Shown: positions 27,432 to 36,604, counted from the stretch's first letter. The stretch is DNA of 64,000 bases from Mycobacterium sp. E1747 (GCF_001667775.1 NZ_LZJI01000083.1:1-64000); one strand, 5' to 3'. The notes: generated by a model not told the origin, from the letters alone. Translations and numbers: made by a program.

Positions 27432-28565
27432 TTGCTGGAAACGGCGATTCCGTACGGCAACAACCGCAACATTCCGACGGCCCAAATAGCACCGTTCGTC
27501 GACGCGATGGTCGCCAGCGGCGCCGTGGACACCTTCTGGGCATGGGATGAACTGACCTCTTGGTTCCCCGAGCATCTCTGGAACACCGACAACACAGGCT
27601 TCGCCGAGCTGCTCCCCCTTCATTCGACCAACGATCCGTTCCTGCTCGCGGCAATGGCCGCGCAAGCCAATTCCCGTCTGGGCGTGCACCTATCGACCGA
27701 CGCCGTGCGCGCCCGCCCTGCCGAGCTGATGCGCAGTCTGATGACGCTGGCGACGGCGACGGACCGTCGTCCAGTCCTCGCAATCGGCGCAGGCGAGCTT
27801 CGTCAAGCCAAGCCGTTCGGGTACCGCAGGAAGGAGGGACTGGGTCGGCTGGAAGACGTCCTACGGCTCTCCCGCCTGCTATGGGAGCGGGACGAACCGT
27901 TCGACTTCGACGGCAACTACTGGAAGTTCGATAAGGCGTTCCTGGGCGCGGCCCGTCCGGAGCGACGCCCCGAGCTCTGGGCACTCGGAGGTGGCCCACG
28001 CCTGATCGAGCTCGCCGCGCAGTACGCGGACGGCTTCGAGACGAACGCCCCGGTCGGGACGCTGGATCCCGAGCACTACGCCGCCCAAGTCAAGCACCTC
28101 AAGGAACGTGTGGAGGCGCATGGCCGCGACCCCGAGGCTTTCGGCTTCGGGGTGTGGTTCGCCACGTTCATGCACGACGATGCCGAGGTTCTGCAGCGCG
28201 CCTTCAATAACCCGTTGATGAAGTTCTTTGCCCCGATCTTCGGCCGTAGCAGTCAAAGCGCCTGGCAACGAGAGGGTCTCGAGCCGGTGATGCCGCTCGA
28301 CTACAACTACGCGATCCGATTCAACCCGTTCGAACTCTCAGAGGCCGAGGCTCAGTCGATTGTCGACCGCACGCCGGCAAAGATGGTCGAACGTGCGCTG
28401 CACGTCGGCACACCGGCTGAATGCGCCGCCATCGCACGCCAATACGTCGAAGCCGGAGCAACCTTCGTAGGCCTGGTCGACGTGCTGCCATTGGTGCTCG
28501 GGCCTGCAGAGGCAGACGCATGCGGAGCCCGGGCGATGGAGTTCATGACTCACCTGCGCGCGTGA
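27432..28565 (+). CDS. LLM-class F420-dependent oxidoreductase (SGWF-type relative)
   Basis: 377 aa from TTG 27432, chosen because GAGGAG lies just upstream and the N-terminus (TAIPYGNNRN) then aligns with the 61415 protein (TGIPIDNHRA). ATG codons at 27372 and 27378 are alternatives. Contains FWAWDELTSWFPEHLW, STDAVRARPAELMRS, AIGAGELRQAKPFGY, ALGGGPRLIELAAQ and GRDPEAFGFG. Divergent from the other LLM subgroup member at 26007, with which it may act in sequence. Followed by a strong terminator hairpin. Confidence 0.85.
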   Translation: MLETAIPYGNNRNIPTAQIAPFVDAMVASGAVDTFWAWDELTSWFPEHLWNTDNTGFAELLPLHSTNDPFLLAAMAAQANSRLGVHLSTDAVRARPAELMRSLMTLATATDRRPVLAIGAGELRQAKPFGYRRKEGLGRLEDVLRLSRLLWERDEPFDFDGNYWKFDKAFLGAARPERRPELWALGGGPRLIELAAQYADGFETNAPVGTLDPEHYAAQVKHLKERVEAHGRDPEAFGFGVWFATFMHDDAEVLQRAFNNPLMKFFAPIFGRSSQSAWQREGLEPVMPLDYNYAIRFNPFELSEAEAQSIVDRTPAKMVERALHVGTPAECAAIARQYVEAGATFVGLVDVLPLVLGPAEADACGARAMEFMTHLRA

Positions 28566-28582
28566 CCCCGATGTGACGGGTT

Positions 28583-28614
28583 CGGGGCCATCCGACCGCC
28601 ATCGGATGGCCCCG
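28583..28614. terminator. Bidirectional hairpin between convergent genes
   Basis: CGGGGCCATCCGA, a 6-nt loop, and the exact reverse complement (13-bp stem), 18 bp past the LLM stop and 16 bp past the phosphotransferase stop on the other strand. There is no long T-tract, as is common in mycobacteria. Confidence 0.8.
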
Positions 28615-28629
28615 ACCGTTTCACGGACC

Positions 28630-29751
28630 TTAGCGGTGCCCGGTCACCCAGCCCGTCTCCGCGCCCGGCGGATCGATACCGAGCAGACCGGCGAGCACCA
28701 TCGACGCCGGGTTGGTGGTGGGCATCGGGTTGTCGGACGGCATCAACCCCTTGTCCATGAGCATGTGCGCCAGACGCATCATGACGATGGAGAGCCGGGT
28801 GCCCGCGAGAATCTCGTAGAATTCGGTGTGCAGTAGCGGAGCGCCGGCGAGTTCGCTGTATCGAGCGAGCATCTGCTCCTGGCTGGGCATTCCGTCGGGT
28901 ATCGGCACTCCGATCCCCTCGGTGTACATCCTGTTCAGGAAGGCGAACCAACCGAGGTCGATCTCGGCGGGACCAAGGGCGAGCAGTTCCCAGTCGAGCA
29001 CCGCGGTGACCCGGCAGTCGTCGTCGAACATCATGTTCCCCGGCCTCGCGTCACCCCAGACGAGCCCGAGTGCGGACTCGTCCTCCGGGACGTTATCGGT
29101 CAGCCACTGCAGCGCCGTTTCGACTACCCTGTGTGCCTTGCCATTTCGGCAGAATTCGAAGAAGTCCTGCCAGTATTTGATGTGCTGTCCCGTGGCACTG
29201 CCAGCGGCCCGATCCGGATGGCCGAGGATCTCCGATGTGAATCCACTCGTGTCCGCGCGGTGGACCTGTGCCAGTGCAGCGAGGCCGTTTTCGAATATCG
29301 CGGCACGTTGTTCGGGTTGCAGCTCGGTAAACCAGCCACCGGCGGTGAACGGTGGGTCATCCCCGAGCGTTCGGCCATGAAGCTGTTGCATCAGCAGGAA
29401 CGGGCCGCCGAGAATCGCTGTGTCGTATTCGACGCTGAGCACAGCGGGAACCGGTGCCTTCGTGGTGGCGCCCACGGACTCCATCGCGCTGGCTTCTCGG
29501 CGCAGGTCGTAATCGGGAAACACCTCACCGCCGGGCAGGATGACCCGCGCAGCCAGCTTCTCGAGGTGGGTACACCCGTCGGCGTCGATCCTAATTAGAT
29601 CGAATAAAATTGTCTCGCTGGACATCCCGGCGGAGTGCGGCATGTGAAGATCTGTAACCGTGACACCGGTGTCACCCGGATGGGTCTTCTCCCACCATTC
29701 AGCGAGCGACGTCGCCGCGCGCTGGGGGTCGGTCGTGTTCGACAGAGCCAT
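28630..29751 (-). CDS. Phosphotransferase (WGDAR type, ACAD10/11-kinase-like), copy 1
   Basis: 373 aa from ATG 29751, with GGGAGGTC upstream. Catalytic loop LVWGDARPGNMMF at about residue 229 and metal site AVLDWELLALG; GPFLLMQQLHGRTLGDDPPF marks the hinge. This subgroup resembles the kinase domains fused to acyl-CoA dehydrogenases in ACAD10/11, which phosphorylate hydroxy-acyl-CoA before dehydration. That similarity is from memory of the motif, and the substrate here is open. It is the last gene of an apparent operon with the lipocalin-like protein 13 bp upstream. Paralog at 62861. Confidence 0.8.
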   Translation of the reverse strand: MALSNTTDPQRAATSLAEWWEKTHPGDTGVTVTDLHMPHSAGMSSETILFDLIRIDADGCTHLEKLAARVILPGGEVFPDYDLRREASAMESVGATTKAPVPAVLSVEYDTAILGGPFLLMQQLHGRTLGDDPPFTAGGWFTELQPEQRAAIFENGLAALAQVHRADTSGFTSEILGHPDRAAGSATGQHIKYWQDFFEFCRNGKAHRVVETALQWLTDNVPEDESALGLVWGDARPGNMMFDDDCRVTAVLDWELLALGPAEIDLGWFAFLNRMYTEGIGVPIPDGMPSQEQMLARYSELAGAPLLHTEFYEILAGTRLSIVMMRLAHMLMDKGLMPSDNPMPTTNPASMVLAGLLGIDPPGAETGWVTGHR

Positions 29752-29764
29752 TCGTGACCTCCCT

Positions 29765-30820
29765 TCAGCGCATCTCGACAGACGGCAGCATCGAACGCCG
29801 ATAGTCACGCTCGATGACGGCCCAGCCTTCGGCGCCATCCTCGGCGACGATGCGGAAAGCGCCCTGAGTGACGAACAGCGGATCCTCCTCTTCGTCATGG
29901 GCGGCACCGTTGACATTCAGGTTCGGCTCCAGCAGCGACAGCGTGTAACCGTGCAACCATTCCGCGGTATAGCGACGGGGCGTCTCACCGCCGAGTTCTA
30001 CCACGACGTCGTGTGGCCGGTGGGTCGCAAGATCTTCCAGCCCCGTGATGCGCAGGTCGTAGCCGATCTCGCACCTGCCGTCTTGTTGTATCGAGAAGAC
30101 CCGATGATCCACGTCGCCGTGGCGACGCCAATTCACCAGTCCATTGGACACACGACCGACTTCCGGAAAGACGGCGACGAAAAAGTGCAACCCGCCGAAG
30201 TCGGCAAAGTTCCTCGGCCCGCTTGAGTGATCGCGATACCCCACGCCGTCCAACCGCCATTCCCGTCCACCCTCGGTCGAGAGTGTGCCCGTGGTCCGGA
30301 ATCCCTGGGTGTGATGGAACGCAGCCCAGCTGAGGTTCTCGAACCCAAGTGCTCCATGCATATCCCACACTGGTGCGGCGGCGTCGAGTTCGACGGCAAA
30401 TCTGAACGCGACAGCACGCGACGATCCGACTGGACCCTTCGCCATCTGCTCGCGTGTCGTCGGCTCGCCCGCGCCGTCGAACGTCACTCGCCACCTTTTC
30501 AGCGGCTCGACGCACTCCACCCGCAGATTGCCGGTGGCGGGCCCGCGGTCGTCGACGGCTCGACCCCACGACCTGTCGGCCAGCAGCGTGCCGTCGGGCA
30601 GCATCGCGATCACCTGACCCCACCAGAGGTCGAGGTCACCGGGCCATCTGCCGATGTGGATGAATAAACCCACGCCGGCCTCAGGACTCCAGACCTGGAA
30701 GAACTGCGTCTCACTCCAGTCCGTGACGTCATGCCGCACGGCATGTAGCAACTCGTGCTCCGGCTGAACGCTGAACGGGTTGTCGCCGTGCAGAATTCGG
30801 GGTTCAAGTGTTTGTGACAT
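29765..30820 (-). CDS. Lipocalin-like protein, CrtC/AttH superfamily (DUF7064-like), copy 1
   Basis: 351 aa, no membrane segment or signal. It shares LHGDNPF, SETQFF, NLRVECVEPLKRW, VTFDGAGE and the motif GVGYRDHSSGPRNF with the proteins at 31645 and 45669. The RDHSxGPR signature is characteristic of the hydroxyneurosporene-synthase/AttH lipocalin fold, whose members hydrate or bind isoprenoid-like ligands. I start at ATG 30820. It is divergent from the TetR gene at 31014, with an inverted repeat over its promoter, and upstream of a phosphotransferase. Confidence 0.7.
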   Translation of the reverse strand: MSQTLEPRILHGDNPFSVQPEHELLHAVRHDVTDWSETQFFQVWSPEAGVGLFIHIGRWPGDLDLWWGQVIAMLPDGTLLADRSWGRAVDDRGPATGNLRVECVEPLKRWRVTFDGAGEPTTREQMAKGPVGSSRAVAFRFAVELDAAAPVWDMHGALGFENLSWAAFHHTQGFRTTGTLSTEGGREWRLDGVGYRDHSSGPRNFADFGGLHFFVAVFPEVGRVSNGLVNWRRHGDVDHRVFSIQQDGRCEIGYDLRITGLEDLATHRPHDVVVELGGETPRRYTAEWLHGYTLSLLEPNLNVNGAAHDEEEDPLFVTQGAFRIVAEDGAEGWAVIERDYRRSMLPSVEMR

Positions 30821-30898
30821 GACCACCTTCAGTTCGCGAGAGGACCGGCGTCGAGCCCGGGACCATGCACCCACCAAGCCGTTGTGACACCGAGCACT

Positions 30899-30942
30899 TT
30901 TCTATGCCAGAATAAAGTCAGATGTCAAGTATGAGTTTATTC
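30899..30942 (-). promoter_or_regulatory. Promoter and overlapping inverted repeat
   Basis: On the minus strand TTGACA (30928-30923) and TAGAAA (30904-30899) are 18 bp apart. GAATAAAGTCA at 30910-30920 and its reverse complement with one mismatch, TGAGTTTATTC, at 30932-30942 flank the -35 box. It lies between the divergent lipocalin-like gene (30820) and TetR gene (31014), as expected for a TetR operator. Confidence 0.6.
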
Positions 30943-31013
30943 AGCCGCTGCCGACCGACCCTCTATCGGACCACTACGCAAGGAGTGCGGAGTGCAGTTC
31001 CTACACTTCCTGC

Positions 31014-31637
31014 ATGAATGGCCAGTCGAACATCCGGCGGACCCGCGAGCAGCAGCGCGCGCACTACCGCGCCACGCTGGTCGAGGGCATGCGCAGACTG
31101 CTCGCGCGGAAGGCATACACGGAGATCACGGTCGACGACATCCTGGCCGAATCGGGTGTGGCACGTGCGACGTACTATGCCAACTTCAAGGCGAAGTCCG
31201 AACTCCTTCTCGAAGTCGCCGCGGATTTGTATCGCGATGCGTTGGTGGCGGCGGGGCCGTGGTGGCAGCTGAAGGCGGGAGCCTCACGTGGCGACTTGAT
31301 GGATGCGCTCGGTGGAGTCTTCGACCTGTATCTGCCCAATAAATTCACGATGGCCGCCCTGACGGAGGCATCGGCCTACGAGCCCGAAGTTCAGGGGCAA
31401 GTCCAACGGCTGCAACGCGGCTCGATCGTGCGCCTGGAACGTCATATCCGGGAGGGCCAGCGTGGCGGCACCATCAGAGGCTCGCTTTATCCCAAGGAGA
31501 TTGCAGGGTGGTTGATCTGGATGGTGGAACGGGGTCTGTACCAGATGGCGACGTCGGCGAACGCGCGTCAGCAGCGACGTCTGCTGGAGTCGCTGACCGA
31601 CATCGTCTGGCACACGCTCTACGACATGCACGACTGA
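31014..31637 (+). CDS. TetR-family regulator
   Basis: 207 aa. DNA-binding region YTEITVDDILAESGVARATY then YANFKAKSELLLEV; end WLIWMVERGLYQMATS and LTDIVWHTLYDM. It is very similar in layout to the TetR at 23291. It lies between two divergent or convergent lipocalin-like genes and opposite an inverted repeat at 30910-30942, its probable operator. Likely represses the 28.6-30.8 kb operon, and perhaps 31.6-34.1 kb. Confidence 0.87.
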   Translation: MNGQSNIRRTREQQRAHYRATLVEGMRRLLARKAYTEITVDDILAESGVARATYYANFKAKSELLLEVAADLYRDALVAAGPWWQLKAGASRGDLMDALGGVFDLYLPNKFTMAALTEASAYEPEVQGQVQRLQRGSIVRLERHIREGQRGGTIRGSLYPKEIAGWLIWMVERGLYQMATSANARQQRRLLESLTDIVWHTLYDMHD

Positions 31638-31644
31638 CAGCGGG

Positions 31645-32703
31645 TCAGCGCGAACGCTCCGATGGCAACGTGGACGGCCGGTAGTCGCGAATGACGAGTC
31701 CGGCGCCGCTTTCCCCGTCGGACCAACGAAACTTCACGATCGCCAACGACGACAACACGTCGTCCCTGCCCAAGAGCGCTCCGTTGATGTTCTCGTTCGG
31801 ATAACCGAGGGTGATGGTGAAGTGGTTGATGACCTCCGCGGTCACTCGGAACGCATCGTCGCCGGGGCGACGAATTGCGAAGTCCACCGTCCTGGGCTCG
31901 GCGCTGACGTTATCCCGAAGCCCGGTCATCTCGACATGCGGGATGATCTCGTAGATCCCATTTTCGTAGAGTCCGAACATCCGGATCGCCACGTCCTCCG
32001 TCTCACGCGACCACGCGACGAGCGAGTGGAAGGTGCGCCGGCTCGCCGGGAAGCCGCCGAAGGCGAAGTGATCGCCACCCATCTTGCTGAAATCCCTAGG
32101 GCCGGTGGAGTGATCACGAAATCCGACACCGGTGACGTCGAAGGTTTCGTCACCGATGCGCAGCTGCCCCTTCGACCAGAGGTTCTGCTCCTGATGCGCG
32201 TTCGCCCAGTCGAACGCGCCCGACCCCAGAATCCTGGCGAAGTCGCACACGGGTGCGGCGGCACTGAACTCGACGTGGAACGACATCCGAACCGCCAAGC
32301 CCGCGCCGACAACTCGGGTGGCCATCTCGGTCGCATTCGTGAGTTCGCCCGCACCGTCGAACGTCATGTGCCACTTCCGCAGCGGCTCGACACACGTGAT
32401 TCTGAGATTGCCTGTGGCAGGGCCTCGGTCGTCCGGCGCTCGTCCAAAGGAACGGTCCGCCACGATCCGCCCATCTGCGAGCACCGCGATCGTCTGCGCC
32501 CACCACATCTCCAGATCGCCCGGTTGTCGGCCCACATGGACGAAGACCGAGTCGCCGGATTGCGGATTGACCGCGATGAAGAACATCGTTTCGCTGTAAT
32601 GCGGGAGTTCAGGATGAGTGGGCTGCAAGAGATCGCGCGCGCCATCGAACTCGAATGGATTGTCTCCCTGGTGAATACCGTGAGACAGGTCTGCCGTGGT
32701 CAC
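31645..32703 (-). CDS. Lipocalin-like protein, CrtC/AttH superfamily (DUF7064-like), copy 2
   Basis: 352 aa from GTG 32703, overlapping nothing but starting within 2 bp of the preceding flavoprotein stop at 32705, so the two are coupled. Shares HQGDNPFEF, ETMFFIAVNPQSGDSVF, PATGNLRITCVEPLRKW and GVGFRDHSTGPRDFSKMGG with copy 1. Pairing with a desaturase-like flavoprotein recalls carotenoid-type desaturase plus hydratase couples, though no carotenoid synthesis genes are present. Confidence 0.7.
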   Translation of the reverse strand: MTTADLSHGIHQGDNPFEFDGARDLLQPTHPELPHYSETMFFIAVNPQSGDSVFVHVGRQPGDLEMWWAQTIAVLADGRIVADRSFGRAPDDRGPATGNLRITCVEPLRKWHMTFDGAGELTNATEMATRVVGAGLAVRMSFHVEFSAAAPVCDFARILGSGAFDWANAHQEQNLWSKGQLRIGDETFDVTGVGFRDHSTGPRDFSKMGGDHFAFGGFPASRRTFHSLVAWSRETEDVAIRMFGLYENGIYEIIPHVEMTGLRDNVSAEPRTVDFAIRRPGDDAFRVTAEVINHFTITLGYPNENINGALLGRDDVLSSLAIVKFRWSDGESGAGLVIRDYRPSTLPSERSR

Positions 32704-32704
32704 G

Positions 32705-34129
32705 TCAGAGCACCGCTGCCTCGGTCGCGAAGGCGCCGACCACTCGCGTGGGATCGATGTCGCGGCTCAGGCCGAGGCTGTCCACGATCTCGAGAGCGCC
32801 CGTGTAGCCCGCATGCGCCGCCTGCTCGAGGCCCAACCCCCCCACCGGGGTCGTACCCTCGCCGACGTACCAGAGTGCGTCGACCGTCGGCGAGCGCCTC
32901 GGCACCTTCGGGCCCAGGTAGGCCGGGTTCAACCAGTGATGGCCGTGCCGCAAATGTGTACGAGCATCGATGGCCTCGGTCCAGCCGGGATATAGCTCCT
33001 CGAGCACGGTGTCGACGTATTCGTCGACCGCGGCGTCGTCGAGCGCGGCCTTGCCAGGAAGGTCCTTTATCCAGACCGGGACCAATTGTCGATCGTCGGG
33101 TGAGAACCACGGCGCGACGGTGCTACTCGGGGCTATCCACACCAGGCCACCCGTGCTGGGGTCGACCAGGATGAGGAAGGTCTTGACGTCGACGAGAGGC
33201 TGCTTGAGCAGGGTGAGCACGAATACCTCGTCGAGGGCCAGCGGCGACTCCTTCTCCAGCGGCGCCCTTAACTCACTCGGCAACGGATCCAGAAGAGCTG
33301 GGAGACGCGGGTTTCCGACAGCCATGGCGACATGCGCGGCGCGCGCGGTTCGACCGTCCTTCATCTCCACCCCAACCGCCCGTCCGTCTACGACGACGAT
33401 TCGCGCGACGGCAGTGCCGGTCCAGACTTCGCTTCCGTACTTCTTTACCGCCTCGCCGAGCGGCCAGACCAGACCGGTTTGCGCATCGGGTTCGATGACG
33501 CATGTCCAGCTCTCGCCACCCAGGAACGACCGCAGGCTCGCCACGGCGCCGAATACCGAGAGGTGATCGGGGATGGACTCGGCAGACAAGCTGGTGAACA
33601 TGGCGCCCAGCTGAACCATCATCATCTTCGAGATTGGATCGGCCCCGATGTCATCCAACCACTCAGTGAACGGCTTGTCCGCGAGGGCGAACAACTCTTC
33701 GTAGGGAATGGCCAGCGCATGGTAGAGCGCGCGCTCGACGCCGCTGCGGATGTTCTCGTCCTCCACGGGGAGAATCGCGAACAGCGCGTCGCTGACGGAC
33801 TTGGCCGACAGAACGGTAGGCAGCGTGATCCTGGCACCGCCCCGTACTCCCAGGACGGCGTCGGTCTCGAGATGTACGCGGGCGGGGAGGTTGTGTTCGC
33901 GCATCACCCGCGCCCAGGCGCCGCCACCCCAACCGACGTGCCACCACGGATGCTGGATGATCGCCCGGTGCCCGTCGACGATCGGGCTTCGCAGGTTGCG
34001 GCCCAGTTCGCGAGTCTCGGCTACGAGCAGCGTGTGCGCCCCCCGCGCAGCGAGGGTCGCAGCGCAGACCGCGCCGGCCGCTCCGCCGCCGACCACGATC
34101 ACGTCAAATGTGTTCTCCGGGTTAGCCAT
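32705..34129 (-). CDS. FAD-dependent amine-oxidase/phytoene-desaturase-like oxidoreductase
   Basis: 474 aa from ATG 34129. FAD-binding N-terminus FDVIVVGGGAAGAVCAATLA, later LWYVGEGTTPVGGLGLEQAAHAG at the FAD-binding C-terminus, the form of desaturases and amine oxidases. It is a different subfamily from the two PYROXD2-like proteins. It is immediately followed by the lipocalin-like gene and is divergent from an AraC regulator. Probable role: desaturation or dehydrogenation of a hydrophobic intermediate. Confidence 0.75.
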   Translation of the reverse strand: MANPENTFDVIVVGGGAAGAVCAATLAARGAHTLLVAETRELGRNLRSPIVDGHRAIIQHPWWHVGWGGGAWARVMREHNLPARVHLETDAVLGVRGGARITLPTVLSAKSVSDALFAILPVEDENIRSGVERALYHALAIPYEELFALADKPFTEWLDDIGADPISKMMMVQLGAMFTSLSAESIPDHLSVFGAVASLRSFLGGESWTCVIEPDAQTGLVWPLGEAVKKYGSEVWTGTAVARIVVVDGRAVGVEMKDGRTARAAHVAMAVGNPRLPALLDPLPSELRAPLEKESPLALDEVFVLTLLKQPLVDVKTFLILVDPSTGGLVWIAPSSTVAPWFSPDDRQLVPVWIKDLPGKAALDDAAVDEYVDTVLEELYPGWTEAIDARTHLRHGHHWLNPAYLGPKVPRRSPTVDALWYVGEGTTPVGGLGLEQAAHAGYTGALEIVDSLGLSRDIDPTRVVGAFATEAAVL

Positions 34130-34231
34130 AGTGATGGCACCGTAAAGTTCGTCCCGTGGTCGCGACAATGCGCGGTTCGGCCAGTTAGTTGCTGATTGCG
34201 GCCATTACCATGCGCGACCTACCATCGGCTG

Positions 34232-35278
34232 GTGATCTCGTTCGGAGCCATGCGAACTGCCGCAAGTGCCAGGGTGCTGATGGCGTTCGGCGCAGCCCGA
34301 GGTATCGGCCAGGACGTAATGCTCGCCGGCACCGGGCTCGGACGGGGCGACCTTACGGACCCGGACGCCGAGATCCGGACACACCAGGAGCTTCGACTCA
34401 TCGAGAATCTCGCGGGGGTGCTGCCAGCCGACCCGTCACCGGGCTTGACGGCGGGCGGCCGATACACGATCGGGGCGTTCGGAATGCTCGGATTTGCGTT
34501 GATGAGCAGTCGCACCCTGACCGAAGCCCTCCAGGTCGGCCTGCGATTTCAGGATCAAGCTCTGAGTTTTGCCAAGGTGTCGGTGCACGGCGACGGCGCA
34601 TCCGTCTGCATCGAAGTGGATGCGACGCACCTGCCGACGGCGGTTAGGCGTTTCGTTACGGACCACGAGATCGGCATCCTCTGGAACATCTTCTCCGTGC
34701 TCGGCGGAACGGCACCGCGCGTGATGGACGCGGGCCTGGCATACGCGGTGGAGGATGCCTCCCCGTACCGCGCACTACTGGGCGTGGGGCCCCGCCCGTC
34801 GATGTCGCGGACGTGGCTTCGTGTACCTGCGTTCGATATGAACCGTGAACTGCCCCAAGCGGACGAACGCGCCGCGCGTATGTGCCAGAAGCACTGTCTG
34901 ACGATCCAGCAACGCCGCCACGAGATGATCGGCATGACGGGCCTCGTGTATGAGCGCCTGGGACGATCGCCTGCGGCGACACCATCGCTGCCGATCGTCG
35001 CACGTGACCTCCACACGACTCCGCGCTCGCTCCGGCGTCATCTCGCGGCGGAGGGCACCTCCTACCGCGACATCAATGAGCTCGTGCGACGCCAACGCGT
35101 CGAACAGTTGCTCGTCGACGAGAAGCTGTCGATCGCCGCGATCGCGGAGCGCACCGGTTTCGCCACCGCCTCGGCGCTGACACATGCTTTCAAGCGATGG
35201 CACGGGATGACGCCCAGCACCTATCGGATGCGGTGCGGTTCGGCGACGCGCACGTCCACCGATTCGAATATTGGTTAG
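34232..35278 (+). CDS. AraC-family regulator with N-terminal arabinose-binding-like domain
   Basis: 348 aa from GTG 34232 (TTG 34196 and ATG 34250 are alternatives). The N-terminal ~190 residues (IGAFGMLGFALMSSRTLTEA) match the domain found in mycobacterial VirS-type regulators. The C-terminal HTH (VARDLHTTPRSLRRHLAAEG, LSIAAIAERTGFATASALTHAFKRW) is AraC. It lies between the divergent flavoprotein gene and the co-directional P450 gene, and a 35-bp palindrome separates it from the P450. It is the natural candidate activator for both. Confidence 0.87.
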   Translation: MISFGAMRTAASARVLMAFGAARGIGQDVMLAGTGLGRGDLTDPDAEIRTHQELRLIENLAGVLPADPSPGLTAGGRYTIGAFGMLGFALMSSRTLTEALQVGLRFQDQALSFAKVSVHGDGASVCIEVDATHLPTAVRRFVTDHEIGILWNIFSVLGGTAPRVMDAGLAYAVEDASPYRALLGVGPRPSMSRTWLRVPAFDMNRELPQADERAARMCQKHCLTIQQRRHEMIGMTGLVYERLGRSPAATPSLPIVARDLHTTPRSLRRHLAAEGTSYRDINELVRRQRVEQLLVDEKLSIAAIAERTGFATASALTHAFKRWHGMTPSTYRMRCGSATRTSTDSNIG

Positions 35279-35321
35279 ATATTGCGCGGGATCGCCGCGG
35301 CGACTCACATGACGGGGTAGC

Positions 35322-35356
35322 GTTGTCGTTGTGCACGGTGTGTGCACAACGACAAC
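35322..35356. promoter_or_regulatory. 35-bp palindrome upstream of P450
   Basis: A 15-bp arm GTTGTCGTTGTGCAC, a 5-nt centre GGTGT, and the exact reverse complement arm, ending 25 bp before the P450 ATG. It may be an operator or a terminator-like hairpin for the AraC gene; no T-run follows. Part of the core, TGCACGGTGTGTG, recurs at 15740-15752. Confidence 0.7.
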
Positions 35357-35381
35357 TTGACGTCCGTTCGGGGGTTCCAGG

Positions 35382-36593
35382 ATGACCTTGGCCGGCTTCG
35401 ACCTGCAGTCGATCGACGCACCGAAGATGCACGGCGTGTTCGCTGCCATGCGCGAAGACGGTGACGGCGTGCACGCCGTGGATTCGCTCGGGACGTTGTT
35501 CTTCCGATACGACGATGTCATGCAGATCTTGTCGATGCCCGACGAGTTCTCGAGTGCGATCTTCTTGGGCGGCCCGCAAGCCGCGCACGATGAAGGCAGC
35601 GCACGGCAGCGGCTCGCGGTCGATACCGTGGGCAACATCCTGCTGTTCCTTGATGCACCAGCGCACACGCGTTTGCGATCCCTCGTCCGACATGCGTTTT
35701 CGGCCAAGGCGATTCTGCTCTGGGAACAGACCGTCGAGTCCGTGGTCGACGAGGTGATCGCCGATCTGATCCCGCACCGTGGCGAGATCGTGGACTACAA
35801 CGAGGTGGTGGCGCACGTTGTGCCGATTCGTGTCATCTCCGAGATCCTCGGAATTGATCCCGGCGACTATCCGTACTTCAAACGCATGACGACGGCCTTC
35901 GTCAACGTCTTCGATGCAGCGGTCACCGGGCAGGCGCGAGCCGAGGCGCTCGAGCTGGCCGGAGAATTGAGTGAGTTCACGGTCTCGCTCATCGAGCATC
36001 GGCGAAGTAACCCACGTGCCGATCTGTTGGGGCTGCTCATCGCCGCCGAGGAAAACGGCGAGAAGCTCTCCACTGCTGAGTTGGTCTCCTCTGTGGCCGC
36101 GCTTCTGGCCGGTGGTTCACACACCATCGTGGGAATGTTGGGTAACGGACTCCAGTTCCTGCATGATCATCCCGACCAACTCGAACTGGTGATGCGCGAC
36201 CGGCAGATGATGGCTGGAGCGGTCGATGAAATCGTCCGTCTGGAGCCGTCGGGACGTTGGACCGGCCGGGTCGCAACCCGCGACGTGCAGCTGGCCGGCC
36301 ATTCCTTCCAGCAGGGCGACCTCGTGTGGGCCGGTATGGCGTCGGCCAACCGGGATCCCCGTCAGTTCGACGATCCCGAGCGCTTCGACATCACGCGTCA
36401 TCCCAACCGGCACCTCGGTTTCGGTCGAGGCGTGCACTATTGCATCGGCGCTCAACTGGCCCGTCTTCAAGGCCGAATCGTGTTGCCACGCGTGTTCGAG
36501 GCCTTCCCCACCCTGTCCATCCTCACTGAGCAGCAAACATGGCGGAACGACTTCATTTCCCCAAGTCGGATCACCATGCCGGTACGCATCTGA
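35382..36593 (+). CDS. Cytochrome P450
   Basis: 403 aa soluble bacterial P450. The haem loop FGRGVHYCIGAQLAR is at about residues 346-360, the K-helix ExxR is DEIVRLEP near 281, and the PERF-type region is DDPERFD. The I-helix reads LLAGGSHTIVG, so the acidic residue of the usual acid-alcohol pair (AGxET) appears to be His, which may affect proton delivery. It would hydroxylate a substrate using an external ferredoxin and reductase; none is in the window. Palindrome and AraC gene upstream suggest controlled expression. It is convergent with the epoxide-hydrolase-like gene. Confidence 0.93.
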   Translation: MTLAGFDLQSIDAPKMHGVFAAMREDGDGVHAVDSLGTLFFRYDDVMQILSMPDEFSSAIFLGGPQAAHDEGSARQRLAVDTVGNILLFLDAPAHTRLRSLVRHAFSAKAILLWEQTVESVVDEVIADLIPHRGEIVDYNEVVAHVVPIRVISEILGIDPGDYPYFKRMTTAFVNVFDAAVTGQARAEALELAGELSEFTVSLIEHRRSNPRADLLGLLIAAEENGEKLSTAELVSSVAALLAGGSHTIVGMLGNGLQFLHDHPDQLELVMRDRQMMAGAVDEIVRLEPSGRWTGRVATRDVQLAGHSFQQGDLVWAGMASANRDPRQFDDPERFDITRHPNRHLGFGRGVHYCIGAQLARLQGRIVLPRVFEAFPTLSILTEQQTWRNDFISPSRITMPVRI

Positions 36594-36604
36594 AGCCGAG
36601 AAGC

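Noticed and set aside
31822..33174. 450-aa plus-strand ORF
   Set aside because: Antisense to the lipocalin-like and flavoprotein genes; Arg-rich tail, no domain.
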